Shown in pieces: positions 43,901 to 56,200 of a stretch of DNA of 64,000 nt. This stretch comes from Thunnus maccoyii (lineage: Eukaryota > Chordata > Actinopteri > Scombriformes > Scombridae), in contig NC_056539.1 of NCBI RefSeq assembly GCF_910596095.1, positions 24,667,001 to 24,731,000 of the forward strand. Direction: 5' to 3'. Each line of letters opens with the position of its first letter. Position 1 is the first letter of the stretch. The notes below the pieces were generated by a model. That model saw nothing but the letters and a program-made list of their open reading frames with translations, was not told the origin of the DNA and ran no database searches. A program made the position numbers and the translations under genes.

Positions 43901-46678
43901 CAGCTGCTCCTAACTGTTTTTCCAATTATTTCCAATTATGGTTAACTGCCCAATAGTGTAAAATAGTTTAGATTAGACCAACTATAAGGTTTCTTACAAA
44001 TTAATGCAACAGCATTAATAACCTACTAATATGTACAGTATATAATAGTATAATATTTGTCCCAATTTTCTGAATTCACTACTTTTACTTCTAATACTCC
44101 AAGTACATTATGCAAATCTTACATACTTCTACTTGAGTAAAGGATCTGAATGTTTCCTCCCTAAATGCTAAAACATACTTTTATGTTTCAATTTATGTTA
44201 CCCTATAATCATAAATGTGACTAAACTACAAATTATACAAAATGTACAAGATACATTGTTTAAGTGTAATTGTCCATGAAACCTGTCTGAAAGTAGCCAT
44301 AATCATGTGACACAAAATACACAAACATGTTATAGTTATATACGCTGTTTTTAAACTGCATATTTTGCAATGTATATGATTCCAGAAAACAGAGTTAGCC
44401 TTGAGAAAGAGTGATAGACAGTGGAAAGAAAAAACAAAAACATTATGTAGAAATACTGAGAGAGACCAAAGGTTTTAGCTAAGAGAGAAACTGGTTATCT
44501 GCAGAAAGGTGTGGATATCATCAGGCCCAGCTTTGAATGTTGATGCCATATATCACCTCTTGGCCCTGCACTTCACCGCAGACCTCTGGTAATGTATTCT
44601 GGGGAGGAATTTTTCCATGACTGCAGCCATCTTTTTCTTTTTACTCACCATTTAGCTTTTTTTTCAACCTCCCCCACACACACATCACATTATAAGCAGC
44701 AGTGGCTGTTATTTCAGATTGATAATCACTTTATTTACTTCTACCAGATGACATCATGAATAAATAAATCTTTGAGTAGTTTGCACCATTTATTGGGCAT
44801 TTACACTTCAGTTTAAAGCTTTTCCAATGGAATTTAGATTTTTTAGATCTAAAATGTGTCAAACTTTCCACTGTATTACATTTCCATCTCTCAACAGCTT
44901 TTCCTGCAGTGTTAGTTTTAGTTTGATTTTCTTGCTAACACTTTTAAACAGCTTGATTCACAACTTACAGTATGCTTTCCTAAATCTTCTTTGTCTTAGT
45001 TCTGTCAGTCTCTTAGTTTTTTTCATCTACCTTCCCCTTCTTCGTTTCCCCAGTTTTAGCTGTGCACATTCAACCTGCCAGCTTCTCTTATATGTTACTT
45101 CCTATTATGGTCATCTGCAAAGGTTTAATAGCTCTATAGTGAGATTTGCACTTGTCACCGGAGCCAAAGCTGAATGCTTGAAATAGATATCTGCAGTGTC
45201 CTGGTGGTTCCTCAGTGTGAAGGGATTTTCATATAGTATGTGTCATATATGAAAATGCTTCTATTTTCCTGCTCCTTAGACAAGCAGACAGTGAAGGACA
45301 GACAGCTGTCTTCTTCCCGGTCGAGCTGACCTGGCTTTATGATTGTTGCCATAGAGACAGTGCCAAAGTAAACAATCTTAAAGCGATGTTGTGACTAGGG
45401 ACAAGATCGCCTGGGCACTGCAGGAATAACTGAGAATAACTCAGTTAACTCTTTTCCCTCACATTTGCTGTGGAATTACACTGGGTCTACACCGACACTT
45501 TGAAATGTAACTGCTATCTCCTTGGTCCATCAAGTTTGTGTTTATCAATTAATCTTTTTGCATAAGATATCCACATCTCCTGGAGTTTCTGAATTGATGA
45601 GCTCCAGATTTCAATAACACTCAGGTTCAGAGTTTGTCTGCTTCTTACATGTAACTTTTTCTTTCCTATTGAAAACTGCAAACTATCAAAATGTAAACAT
45701 AATAAAAAATAATCATAACCAACCAACAAACAACTTCACAGTTTCCTGTCTCTCCTTTCTATGTCTGCGCAGGCCCACTTGCGTTCGGTGGATGTGAAGA
45801 TCCTGCAGCAGTTGTTGGCAGTCCACGAGGGCATCGAGGCGGTGAAGTGGCTGCTGGAGGAGCGCAGCACGCTGACGAGCCGCTGCAGCAGCCTGACCAG
45901 CAGTCAGTACAGCCTGGGTGAGGGCCCTGACACTTCCTGGAGAGGCTCCTGGAGCAGCCTGCAGGACCCCAACGACAAGCTGGACAACATCTCTATCGGC
46001 AGCTACTTGGACACCCTGGCGGATGACATGGATGAGTACTGCCCCTCCAGCTCGGAGTCGGTCATCTGCTCCTCCACACCACTGGTCTTAGAGGCTGCTG
46101 CTGGGGGCCGGATAGCGGGAGGCCCCGGGGCCATGGTTACTGCGGCTATGACTGGAGTGAAGTCTATTGGTGCCGGGGCTGGAAGTGGAGTTGGAATAGG
46201 GATTCGGGCCGGGGTAAATGAGAATGGAACTGTGGCTGGAAATGGGACAGAGGTGAAAACTGGACCTGGGACTATGGTTATCAGTGCTGTCATTGGGACT
46301 GGTATTGCTGGGACTGGAACAGGGAAACCAGCAATTCCTGGCAGCTCTCCTAAAGCCAAGTCTGAGGGGTCCAAGCAAGATCCTGCAGTCTGGACCAAGG
46401 CTGCAGAGACCGGTAAGGGAAGCCTTGTTTCTAAGAACAATACTCTGACACAATCCATTAAGGCTAATGGCATCCTGGAAAAAACAACTACACAAACAGG
46501 CAGCCCAACCCGCCCCTGCCTCAGCGAGAAACTGGGGACGAGCCAGAGCCCTAAACTCAAACCTTACAAAAATGGAAAGATTGACTTGGATACTTGCAAA
46601 ATGAACGGCAAAATGCATCTGGAGTACGACGCGCACTGGCGGTGGGTGCAGTCACAAGAAGATGTGACTTTTTTGTAA
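31448..46678 (+). CDS. LURAP1: LURAP1, leucine-rich adaptor protein 1
   Basis: Two coding exons, 31448-31675 and 45773-46678, join in phase 0 across a 14.1 kb intron (gtaaga donor, gcgcag acceptor); the product is 377 aa. The N-terminus carries TIPDLKDIEVKIGRKTPEGL. The leucine-rich coiled segment (LKMEM|AHLRSVDVKILQQLL) spans the junction and is followed by EGIEAVKWLLEERSTLTS, then serine-rich SYLDTLADD. The last 15 residues, AHWRWVQSQEDVTFL, match the human LURAP1 end (AHWFWEQCQDDVTFL) and are not in LURAP1L. Human LURAP1 (LRAP35a) is 239 aa and links MRCK kinase to myosin 18A and NF-kB signalling. The extra length here is mainly a Gly/Ala/Thr/Val-rich segment at about residues 185-270 plus a Lys/Ser/Thr-rich stretch. 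The start is the first in-frame ATG with the conserved N-terminus. Confidence 0.94.
31696..31779. repeat. (GT)n then (GC)n tract at LURAP1 donor
   Basis: About 70 bp of alternating GT followed by CCCGCGCGCGCGCG, beginning only 20 bp after the exon 1 donor. Alternating purine-pyrimidine of this kind can adopt Z-DNA. Confidence 0.9.
32645..32725 (+). repeat. Non-LTR retrotransposon tail fragment
   Basis: GCTGGGATAGGCTCCAGCGC then CCCCATGACCCTGCAAAG, AATGGATGGA. This is a well-known 3' end of fish LINEs (family not assigned). Confidence 0.6.
34270..34705 (+). repeat. Teleost dispersed repeat with TTAGGG-like start
   Basis: Begins near GGGTTTAGGCACAAAA and CTTGGTTAGGGTTAGGG, continues with GGAAACGGGAAGCGAACAGC and ends with GGCCACTAGATGGCATCTG and ACTATAGGTCGTTTTTTCC. 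The blocks recur in percomorph genomes (recalled). It is non-coding. Confidence 0.55.
35745..35766. repeat. Short (GT)n microsatellite
   Basis: About 11 GT units just left of the LINE tail at 35865. Confidence 0.85.
35865..36100 (+). repeat. Probable LINE (L2-like) 3' tail, copy 2
   Basis: Shows GCCTGGTTCTGCTTGAGGTT, CCGTTAAAGGGGAGTTTTTT, TGTTGTGATTTGGCGCTATA and a TTGAATTGAATTGAA end, a very common teleost tail. It is the best-kept of the three copies in the window. Confidence 0.65.
36476..36534. repeat. (GT)n microsatellite
   Basis: About 29 dinucleotide units with one GC interruption, ending in GCGCGCC. Confidence 0.9.
37838..37910. repeat. (CA)n microsatellite
   Basis: About 34 CA units followed by an imperfect end. 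Its translated open frames are low-complexity shadows. Confidence 0.92.
42440..42479. repeat. GGGTTT-like short tandem array
   Basis: GGTTTAGGTTTGGGTTTGGG and similar units, resembling degenerate telomere-type repeats. It is short and imperfect. Confidence 0.7.
42725..42966. mobile_element. hAT-type MITE with perfect 8 bp TSD
   Basis: A 242 bp non-coding element. The left end is CGGTGGTTCCCAACC; the right end reads CAGTGGTTCCAAACC on the other strand, so the termini are inverted with 2 mismatches in 15. It is flanked by perfect ATCTAAAT repeats at 42717-42724 and 42967-42974. The 8 bp TSD and the CAGTGGTTC ends are typical of hAT transposons. No transposase is present, so it would have moved in trans. 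Confidence 0.88.
43680..44160. repeat. Dispersed repeat copy 5 in LURAP1 intron
   Basis: Contains TTCTACTCCACTATGTAATG at the left and CTTCTACTTGAGTAAAGGAT at the right, blocks of the 2685 repeat family. The centre differs and overlaps one arm of a local duplication. Confidence 0.45.
43795..43945 (+). repeat. Local duplication arm 1
   Basis: Aligns by eye with 44975-45115: both have CTTA-TTCTGTC, CTCTACCTTC or ATCTACCTTC, GTTTCCC, TTTTAGC and ACCTGCCAGCT. The spacing is about 1.18 kb. Confidence 0.45.
44975..45115 (+). repeat. Local duplication arm 2
   Basis: Second arm of the pair with 43795-43945. The longest shared block is ACCTGCCAGCT. It could equally be two copies of an unlisted dispersed repeat. 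Confidence 0.45.
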
Positions 46679-47325
46679 GAGGGATAATAACAGAGAGAGC
46701 TAAAGCCACTATTGACCGCTCCCTCTGTAATATCAAAGACCAGATTGCTGAAGGTAGAATGAACTGCTGTTGTGAAATGCACATAGTGAGGCTTTCCTCG
46801 TTGAAAGACACTGGCTTTGAAAGACAAAGAATAACGTTTTGTTTAGTTGTTCCCTCCTGCGACTGCACTAACTTTCTATACAACATTGATGTCAGTATTA
46901 AGGTGGATGCACATTACAGGATTTTGACCATATTTAGCCAAACAGGGCTGCCTCACACAAACTTAGGAAAATCAATTTTAAAATCCTGTCATAGTTTTTC
47001 TCAGGGTCTTTCTTGGCATTCCCTGATTTTTTCTTTTCCTTTTCTTTTCTTTTCTTTTCTTTTTGTTTTGTTTTATTTCCTGTATAAATAAAGCACAGAT
47101 GACCTGCCGGAGAGCTGAAACATGATTTCAGATTGTTTAACATAGTATATCAAACAATGTAAATTAGAAGATTTGAATTTTGATTTGACCTCCTGCTGTT
47201 TATGCAGAAAAACAATTTCCCATAAACCACATTTTCTCTACTTTCACTCACTCCATTATTAAAACCTAGGAGCACAACAAAGATTTCTGGTCTCCATAAA
47301 TAATATTGCTCTGGGATCTCCTTAA
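46679..47325 (+). other. LURAP1 proximal 3'UTR
   Basis: Follows the TAA at 46676-46678. It includes a pyrimidine tract of (TTTTC) units at about 47030-47062 just before a canonical poly(A) signal. Open frames here lack conservation cues and are read as untranslated. Confidence 0.5.
47087..47092 (+). promoter_or_regulatory. Poly(A) signal AATAAA for LURAP1
   Basis: First canonical AATAAA after the LURAP1 stop (about 410 nt), preceded by a T-rich tract. A longer 3'UTR cannot be excluded. Confidence 0.55.
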
Positions 47326-47854
47326 AGAGGATGTATCATGCATACTTCCTGGTCTGTATTTTTCATCTGGAGCTCTACTGGAATATCTTTGCATGATTTA
47401 CAGTTCAAAAAACTCCTCATATATCTACTGGCTCTTTATGCAGCCTCTCAGTTCAGCCTCTGTCTAAAACAGGCTGTTTTAGCTACTGTCTCTTTAAGGC
47501 CCCCCTCCCGTGGAGCTCGCTCCGTTCTGATCGGCCAGCTTCTGCAAGTTGCCCCTCAGGAGACTTCCGGTGGTTCTGGAGGCTACGTAAACAAACCATG
47601 AAACAAACTATAATAGCAGGATTTCACTTCTTATTCTTTACTCTAAATGGAAACTTCTCAAATACATTTGTACATGTTCAAGCCGGAAGTAAAGGTAACA
47701 GATGCATTCAGCGCAGGTTGAAGCCTGGGCTTTTGACTAGCAGGGAGCATTTTTACATACGTTCGCCTCAAGTTATGGACCTTTAACCAAAAGACATCTG
47801 ACATCACAACAGTAAAAAAAATAACAGAGTCACAAAAAGCATGATATGTCCCCT
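47326..47854. mobile_element. piggyBac-like MITE with TTAA flanks
   Basis: A 529 bp non-coding element between TTAA at 47322-47325 and TTAA at 47855-47858. The left end is AGAGGATGTATCATGC; the right end, read on the other strand, is AGGGGACATATCATGC (3 mismatches in 16). TTAA target duplication is the hallmark of piggyBac-type transposition. No transposase is present. The interior includes a GC-richer part near 47500-47590. Confidence 0.75.
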
Positions 47855-50800
47855 TTAATCACTTTATACATCCTACTGAAAGTTTTGTGAGTCCTCCACA
47901 ATCATCAGAACCTTTAACTCCATTACTAGTAGCACTGACAAAGCCTATTGTTATGCATTTAAGGCAGTAGAAGACCAAAGTTTCCCCATATCAACCCCAT
48001 ATTTGAATCACAAAATTAATTCTAGTCCCTATATATATATAGTGACATATAAAATAGAAAAATATATATCTTATTCTTGGACAACATGACTGAACAGTAA
48101 CAATGGTTACAGGCAGTATTACTTCATAATGTATTAACAAGTGAAACATATGTATTAAACACCTGCGTATTATGATAAAAATCTGTGAGCGTGTTTGTCC
48201 CCAAACCTGTAGTTGCCTGAACAAAAAGTAGAAGATATGAACACAGAAGAAAGAGTACTGAGGTTAGTAAAAAGTGTCCCTCACTGAAAAATAATGTACC
48301 CACTGTGCGCATTTGTGTCTTTGTGGAGCTAATACCCTCAGTGCTTAGCCAACCATCTGCAATACTGTATATTCACTGAATCACAATACAGCTACTCTGT
48401 GCATCAGGTACTAGTCGTGACCGGTTGTTTGCAAATCTTTAATATGGCTGAATATTTTTCTTCTTTTAAGAGTTACGGTAACGTGTGTTCATTTCTTTTT
48501 AAAAGCAAATGTTGTGCCTGATTGGTGTGAACCTTAACTACAGTACATATGCCTGTATTTTCCCTCCTGAGATGACTGCACTGTTGTTATGATAATCTGA
48601 GTTTTTTTGACTGATTTTATTTTTTCTCCTGGCCTCCGCTTGCGTGTACAAATGGCTAGACCAACGGTCTGTGTGCTCTCGCCATGTGAGTGGTAAATGT
48701 GTTTTGTCGTCTGGGTGGATATTGCATGCTCTGTGCTGAGAGCTTTATTGGTTGCACTGTGAGAAATGGAAGACCTAATACAATCAGAGAAGAAAAGCAA
48801 TATTTCCTGAAGCCTTTCTACTGGCTTACATAAGCAGCCTCTTCTTAGCAAACAAAATCGAACAATATTTTTGGTTTTTCAGGAGTTTCCAAGACTACTG
48901 ACAGGGAGAGGATGTGAGTGTGTGTGTTTCTTTGTGTGTGTGTAAGTGAGAGACAAATGCTGACAGCCTGCCTGACCACAGCTGGCTTGTCAGGTTTGGA
49001 TAAGAATAGATGAGTCCCAAAGGTTTTTAAGTGTTTTCAGCTCATTCGTCACAGCGTTACTACACCTCCTACCATGCGGCAGTTAGTCATGTTAATGCTG
49101 CAGGGGTAGAGCAACACATTTGATAAACAGAGGGGAACATATTACATAATCAATTCATATTGTTTATGCTGCAGTGTTTAAAAAAGCTCCTTGTAAAAAG
49201 TTTGGCTTACCTTCCCTCCTACCTTATATGACCTTTATTTAGCTGACATTTAGTTTCTTCCCTTGTGTGGTATCATAATGCTCTGGTGCACAGCTCTTGA
49301 ATCACTTCTGGACTCTAATTATTAATATGTCTCACTTGACCTCTGTCCCTTTTATGGAAATTCTTTGTTCTGCTCCAGAAGTACTAACCTCATTCAAAAT
49401 CATATTGACATTTGTAATTATGCAAATTACTTAAAAATCCAGCCTGAGAACATAATCGTATGTTGTATGATTTATTTCATACATCTAGATAAGGGCAGTA
49501 ATTTTATTTTAAAAACTTAAAGCGTTGTTTATTCAATATTTCTCTTGCTATCCGACTTTAATAAACCCCATTTCCCATTAGCCTGAGAGCATTGCGGATT
49601 AAACATCACCCCTTCAATATGTATGTAATAAAAGGAAGACACAGTGGGCCAAACAGTTTAGAAGTATTTCAGACGGCAGAGATAACAGCAAAAAGTAGGA
49701 AAAATGACTTTAGTAGAAAATGCTGAATATTATGGATGTGGAAGAAACCAAGTTATGATGATGTAAGTACTCACACTGCTGGGAGCTTAATCTTCGTTCA
49801 ACTTAAATCAAAAAGCTTTCAACTTCTAATACCAAGAGCTGTCGTGGTTGAATTTGTTTTAGAATATGGATAATAAGCCCTGGCAGAACATTTAATTTTT
49901 TTCAGAGAGACAGCTGGCTATACATGACTCTCATCTTAATGAGAGATGACATTGTGTTACAGAAGCCAATGGAACTTTGGCTCACTATACGAGTGCAGAT
50001 GAAATACCTGAATACTTTTAGAAATATAGACATATTTTTCTACAAAACCCTTTTTCATTTAACAAAAGCAAAATTTATCAAATGTTAAATGTCAAAACAC
50101 AACAGCAGCAAGAGCTTTGTCTCAGTAAAATAGTCCAAAATGGGCAAAATTATGACTTAAATCAGAAACTGTCTGATCGAAGAATATGTAAAGAGAAGTA
50201 TGAATCTTAGCAGGCATTCAATGTTCAGTTTTTGTACTTGCTATGGACACATTTCAGTCAGCACCAGCCCTACACATCCTAAAAGTCCTGGGCCTAATGT
50301 TTCATTTAGTCATCTCATTCACAAAGATATTTCCTAACTTTTCTTTGAACCACCCAATTAAGGGATCATGTTGCTCAGATCTAGCTCCATACATGTTAAC
50401 TGCCGCTGCTTACATCATGCATTAATAAAGCATTGATTCATTCACTTTCTGCAAGGTTTCACTGTAAAGAAATTTAATCTTTATAGGCTGTGACAGTAAA
50501 TATGTTAAACTCAGCATCTCTATTTGTTTGAGCCACTGAAGTGTTTCCTCTTTCCTCCTCCTGGTGTTCTTTTCATCCTACTTTCCACCACCACACTGGT
50601 CTGATGGAAATGTGCAGTCTGTGCCAACACACACATCATGCACACACAATGCCCTCTCACTGGAGACAGCACCATAAAGCCGGCACCACAGAAACAGCAA
50701 CTGAAGGCTAGTCCTGGAGACAGGCGAGGAAAACTGTGCTAAAACTAAACTTTTAACTCCTGGACAAGTTGGATCACTTTAAAAATCTGCCCCCATCTTT

Positions 50801-53241
50801 TTCTTTCCCTTCTGAATCCCTTTGAATACAACAAGAAGAGCATCTATCCATCTCTGGATAAGTATTTCATCCATGGTATATTATCCAGCCACAGTATAAA
50901 CATGAAGTCATTTAAAACCTCCTTCCTTTTTTTAACATATGTGTTGGCTGTGAAGCAATATTGCATGCCAAAGAGACTGTCTGCTCCACTAGTTTGTGGT
51001 TTTCTTTCCAAATTAGCTGAGCCATATGGAAAAAAAACTACATTTTAGAGCAGGGAACAAACCTGTAAAACACATTACATCAAGCTATAGTGTGTCTTTC
51101 TGATGATATACTGTAGCCCACGATGCTGTAATGTGTTTTCACAGGGCACATCCAGTTTAAAATTGGAATATGAACATTGTTTTAAACCACTCCTTGGCAG
51201 AGATTTAATGACTGCTGCCAGTCTAGGTGCCAGGAGGAATCGCTTGTGGCCTGATTGTTTTTGAAAGAGCGATAATAGTTGCTTTGTGCATGACTGAGGA
51301 TGGAAGAATGTGGAAAACACCTTTCAGTCTTTTAACTTTTCAGTCAACACTAAAAGAAGTTAGAAGTTATGGAAGTAAACACAACCCTGCAGGCTCGCTC
51401 CCTTAAATCCTTCTGTTCCGTATCCTTTTTCTGATGTCCAGGATTTATCAGACGCCCGGAGCTTGATGTGTTTGCCTTGGCTTCAGGTGCCAGAAGGCGC
51501 CCCTGGCTATTCTGGGCACAAGATAAACAGCATGATTACATAGATGAGTGGATATCCACACAGTTGCCATGACAATGAGACGAGCAGGCTTCAGCTCTAG
51601 TGACTCCATCAAACAATGTTTAACACGGTGCTAGTAGCAGTATAGACGTACTCTTTGGTTGATGACTGGTGACTGACTGATGCAATTTAACTTGTCTGCA
51701 GACAGTCAAAGTCAGAATATTACGAATTGGATTTGATGTTAATTCCTATGCAAGTCATTTGTGATGAATCCTGATTACATGTATACATTTTCCTGTACCA
51801 CTTTGTAATGGCTTTAATAATTTCTTTACATTTAATATCAGTCAAGCCATTAATAACAAAAAATATTGTGTCACCATGTTGTGAAAAATCCTCTTGACTT
51901 GCTGGAACATTTGACCACTTATTTCTAGAAAAAAGGCTGCAGACAATCTGGACCAAAATTAATTAACAACATCACTTATGTAACAGATCTGATGATTAAA
52001 ACCCTTTTATTAGTGACTTATCGGCATCTTTAACTACAGATTTGATGGCTTATTCATGTAATTATAGTGTTAACTAATGGACTACCCACATGTACAACTG
52101 CATTATTACCAAATAAAAAGAATAAACACCAATCAAATGTATATTTTTGAAAACCTGGCAATCCAGAATTCGTCCATATTAATTAATGCAACAAACAAAG
52201 CCATTAGTTACAACCAATATACATGTTATGAAGGGTGCCTATTAAGAAAGTGGTACTCATTTTCATTATAATCCAACAAGGTGTTCATTGACTTTGTGCT
52301 GAAATGCCAGGTTAATATATAATCCATTAATAATTAGATAAAAGTCAGACATGCTGACTGAGGGAATCTGGTTGCTGCAAAAAGCACAAATTCAGATTTC
52401 TATATATTCTTTGCCCCTCTGGAAACTAAATGAAATACAATGTCAGATTTCTTATCACCTTGGGCAGCTTAGTATGTATTTGTGAATGAAAGAAGGTGCG
52501 TCCAAAGTTAAACGCATGCACAATTTTTTTGTCCAAAAAACTGTAATGGATCTCTGCTTCTCGAGGATTGAGGATTAAAATGTCAATTTTATCGCATTAG
52601 GAAAAACATTTTTGATTCCTTTCTACCTTACAATGTGGGCTTTAAATGTTGTACATTTTTTAATGTAATACAATGCAAATTTTAACAGGGTTGCATGTCC
52701 TTGAGAGGCAGAAATCACAAAGTAAAAGAGTTGATTTGCATGTTTCTCGAGATACTAAGAATTCAACATTTTAGGCAAGTTTTTTGATTATTTTGATTGC
52801 AGCACAGGAAATTCCTGTACATGTAGTCATTGGTGATTTTTCTTCCCTTTTCTCACACTCCTCGCTGGTCTGTTGAGCATTAGTACACAGCTCAGCCATC
52901 GTCACTAGTAACCACCTGAAATGTTGTCAAGAGGATTTTACTTGCTGGTGGCTTCAGTTCTGACCATTTTTGAGAAGCTTTTGAGACGGACTGGTTGTGT
53001 CTCCCGGGGAGGCAGAATAGAGGGATAAGCAGTGAGCTGACTGGCGTAGCACGCAGCATGCAGCTGAAAGAAAGCTTCCACTCCCGGTGCCCTGCTGTTT
53101 TCTTCCTTCCTCCCATACACACAAACACACACACACAAGCACAATTTATCCCAGGACTGGGTCTCTAGGTACCTGACAGCTCCTCAAAGAGAGCCATTAA
53201 GACCAACGTTTCCTTTCCTTGAATCTTATTTATACTTTATC

Positions 53242-53243
<2 letters not shown>

Positions 53244-53278
<35 letters not shown>
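53244..53278. repeat. (GT)n microsatellite
   Basis: About 17 uninterrupted TG units. A shorter CA run lies 130 bp to the left (53117-53134). Confidence 0.9.
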
Positions 53279-53281
<3 letters not shown>

Positions 53282-56200
53282 GTTCTCTTCCCAAATTGCT
53301 CAAAGAAATGGAAGTGAATTGAAACAAACCCCACTGAGTGTACACAGGGCTCTGAACTGGGTCCAAAACTCAACTTAGGCAAAGCATGTCCCTAACACAA
53401 AGCTTAGCGGACTGAAAGATAAAACCCACTGAGACCGACTGCAGTTCACTGGATCAGTCCAATCGATATCTTGCTTGAGTGAGTGGAACGTTTTTTTTAA
53501 TTTCCATGGTACGATGCATTTTTATTATTTTGTTATGCAATGTGTCTAGAGAAAAAAAATGTTATTTTTCTTTGTAGAGTGGAAATGTTCAACAAAAAAC
53601 TGATTATGTAACTAATGTGGAGAATTATATCTTGCAAACTATGTAAATTATATGAGCTTATCCAATGATTAAAGATATTTTAAATGTTTTTCTTGTGTCT
53701 TTCTTCCCTGATCATATGCCAGGATGTGATATCAGTAATGTTGCCCCTGAAAACATCCTTTTCACAGTTTGACCTCTTGACCGTTTGGGGTTTAGTTTAA
53801 AGAAACTTGGGAACTGTATCAAATATTTCCCACGAGAGAAAGCGAATTAAGAAATTCAAAACCGAAATCCTCCCCACCTTCTCCTGTTCAGCAGCTGTTT
53901 TTCTCTCCTGACCCTCTTAATTTAAACTACTCTGTATGCTTTCAGTGAACCTCATGTAGATTCCTAATCAATACTTGGCCTCATCCCACACACAAAGGTT
54001 TATCAATGCAAATCCATTAGCTCTCAAAGCACTCAATGGCCATTTACCAAAACAACTACAAAGAGGACACTGTAGTATGCTGCTTGATGACGTCAGAGGG
54101 AGCATCATTGTCCTTTTTAGAGCAACTGAAAGAAGGAGTTATTAAACTGCATGTAGTATGGAAGAATACTAAGAGTATTTATTGTGCAAAAATGCATTAT
54201 CTATGTGTATGCATATTTTTTAGATTGAATGTTTTTTCATTGTTGCTTGAGAGATAAAATTAGCAAGCTTTGGGTCAATTTCTACTTCTTCGCTTCACTA
54301 ATATATAGTATATAATGGTAACGTTTTAGAATTTGGCCAACATCATCTCACAAGTGACAATCGCTTCCCAATGGACGCTGCGTCCCATTTGATCACTAAT
54401 GACTTTGAAGCTTTCATTTGAGAAGGAACATACAAAATATGGCTTGACTTTACAGCCAGAAAGATTATACTGTGGTTCAGTGCTGGACACCTCCTTGTGA
54501 TTTAACACCAAAATGCTGGTTATGATGTCTTTTGGATATACAGTATTTGTGGAATTGTCTTCAGAAAGGATCAAACAAGTACAACAAAATTATGTACAGA
54601 TTCTATCAAAGCTGTGAAGGACCTTTTACTCCAATGGCTTAAGATTTCAAATTTACAGTCTGATCAGTCTACCTGAGCAAGGTGTTGGGTAAGGCAGGTT
54701 AAAGATGGATAGAGTGTGTCCGCACTGTACTGATAACTATCTAGAGAAAAGTTTCCATTTAACACGCATCTTTGTCAGGCTTGTCAAGTTTGTTTTGACA
54801 ATGACTAGTGAAGATCCCTGTTATATCAAAAAGTTGCTCTGTTGATTAAATTAAAATCAGAACAGTGTGCAGATCCTTTGTCTGACTTTTGCCTTCACAA
54901 GTATTTTTTGTAATTTGAAGTTAAATATAAGTGAATAATAAAAATATTAACAAATTATCAGACAAATAATTATTATCCCAAATATGTCTGTTAGTTATCC
55001 ATCATGTGCATTCACACTTGCACACTTGTGGATCAACCTTACACCCAGGTACCATTTTACAGGATAATGAGTCAATATGGTTTAGCGGCTTTTCAAATCA
55101 GCTGACATCATCTCATGTGCGTATTTGTGTGCACACGTTTAAATCCAGTGTTATCCATCTCCCTCACCAGCTCAGCAGCATTAGGGTTTATCCTCACTGG
55201 AGAGGACATATCAGCTGTGTGTAATCTAACAATAACCTCTGGAGCCCTTTGTCTGTCTGCTGGACGAGTATATTCACACTGGGCTGAGTGGGAGGAGGAT
55301 GAGGGGATTATAAAGGAGGAGAGGATGGTGGAGATGTGATGTAGTGGATCTGAACATAAGCAGGTCGGGTGAACAGATTGAGGTGATGATGGCTTGGTGT
55401 GTGGGTGAGAAAGCGGTGTCGGTGGGAAAAGGATGGGTGTGAGGATGCCCTCTGGGTGGGTGAGAGTCAGGACACCCAGCTGTTGAGGTTCAGATGTGGA
55501 TTAGTGAGGAGTGTAAAGTGGGGTTTGTCTAGCCTGACTAATGACGCTTAGTCAGAAAGAGTACTTTGTGTATGCCTACTCTCTTATGCTTTTTGTTTTG
55601 TTCACTACAACTGAATTTTAAACAACTTTTGTGCACCAGTTATGTTTTTGCTGTCAGCTGTCATTTTGGTAGACACACCTCCACCTCCACCTGCACCCGT
55701 TTTACACCAGTGTTCATCAGAGTGTGATTCAGCTTCAGGTCCAGTCTCTGGTCTTCACCATCACCAGTGTCTAGGCTCCATCTGGAATTACTATGTGCTT
55801 TTTGTGAGTTTATGGCCCCATAAAAGTACTGTAAACCCAAAAACAAATAAATTCCTTTAATTATTAACACATGTAAGCCTTTATTTATTTATTTATCTGT
55901 CCAGATTGCGTTATGATCATGGACTGAACATACAATCCAATTTTCTAACCCATTTCAACAGTCTATTAATAAAACCATAACTCAACTATCATATGAACAT
56001 GGTGATTTGGGAGACTAAGTATAGCATTAAGAAAAGCATTATGGCAACAATAAGGAACGTTTAAATAATAAATGGTAAGAAGGCACTTGACGTTTGTATG
56101 AAAGATTAGACATTCACTGCTCAAGAGCAAATAATATTGAGTCAAGTGACACAAAAAATCAATCCACACTGTTTGATTGACAGATGATCTCTTGGAGGTG

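Larger units (their letters stand above)
31676..45772 (+). other. LURAP1 intron 1, 14.1 kb
   Basis: Starts gtaaga and ends tctgcgcag. No coding exon or RNA gene is recognised inside. It holds four of the window's long CA/GT runs and several dispersed repeats listed separately. Such a long first intron often carries enhancers, but none can be named from the sequence alone. Confidence 0.6.

Noticed and set aside
45761..45772. ATG just before LURAP1 exon 2 as an independent start
   Set aside because: These 12 bases are the end of the intron (polypyrimidine then gcgcag); the coding frame joins exactly to exon 1 in phase 0.
46003..46636. Two long open frames antisense to LURAP1 exon 2 (185 and 182 codons)
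   Set aside because: They lie opposite the GC-rich repetitive LURAP1 coding exon, show no family motif, and are explained by composition.
31448..46678. LURAP1L instead of LURAP1
   Set aside because: The KIGRKTPEGL start and the DVTFL C-terminus fit LURAP1; LURAP1L ends differently. SYLDTLADD is shared with LURAP1L, so a phylogeny would settle it fully.
46594..47091. 165-codon plus-strand frame running past the LURAP1 stop
   Set aside because: It overlaps the conserved LURAP1 C-terminus in another frame and continues into the 3'UTR and a pyrimidine tract; no recognisable domain.
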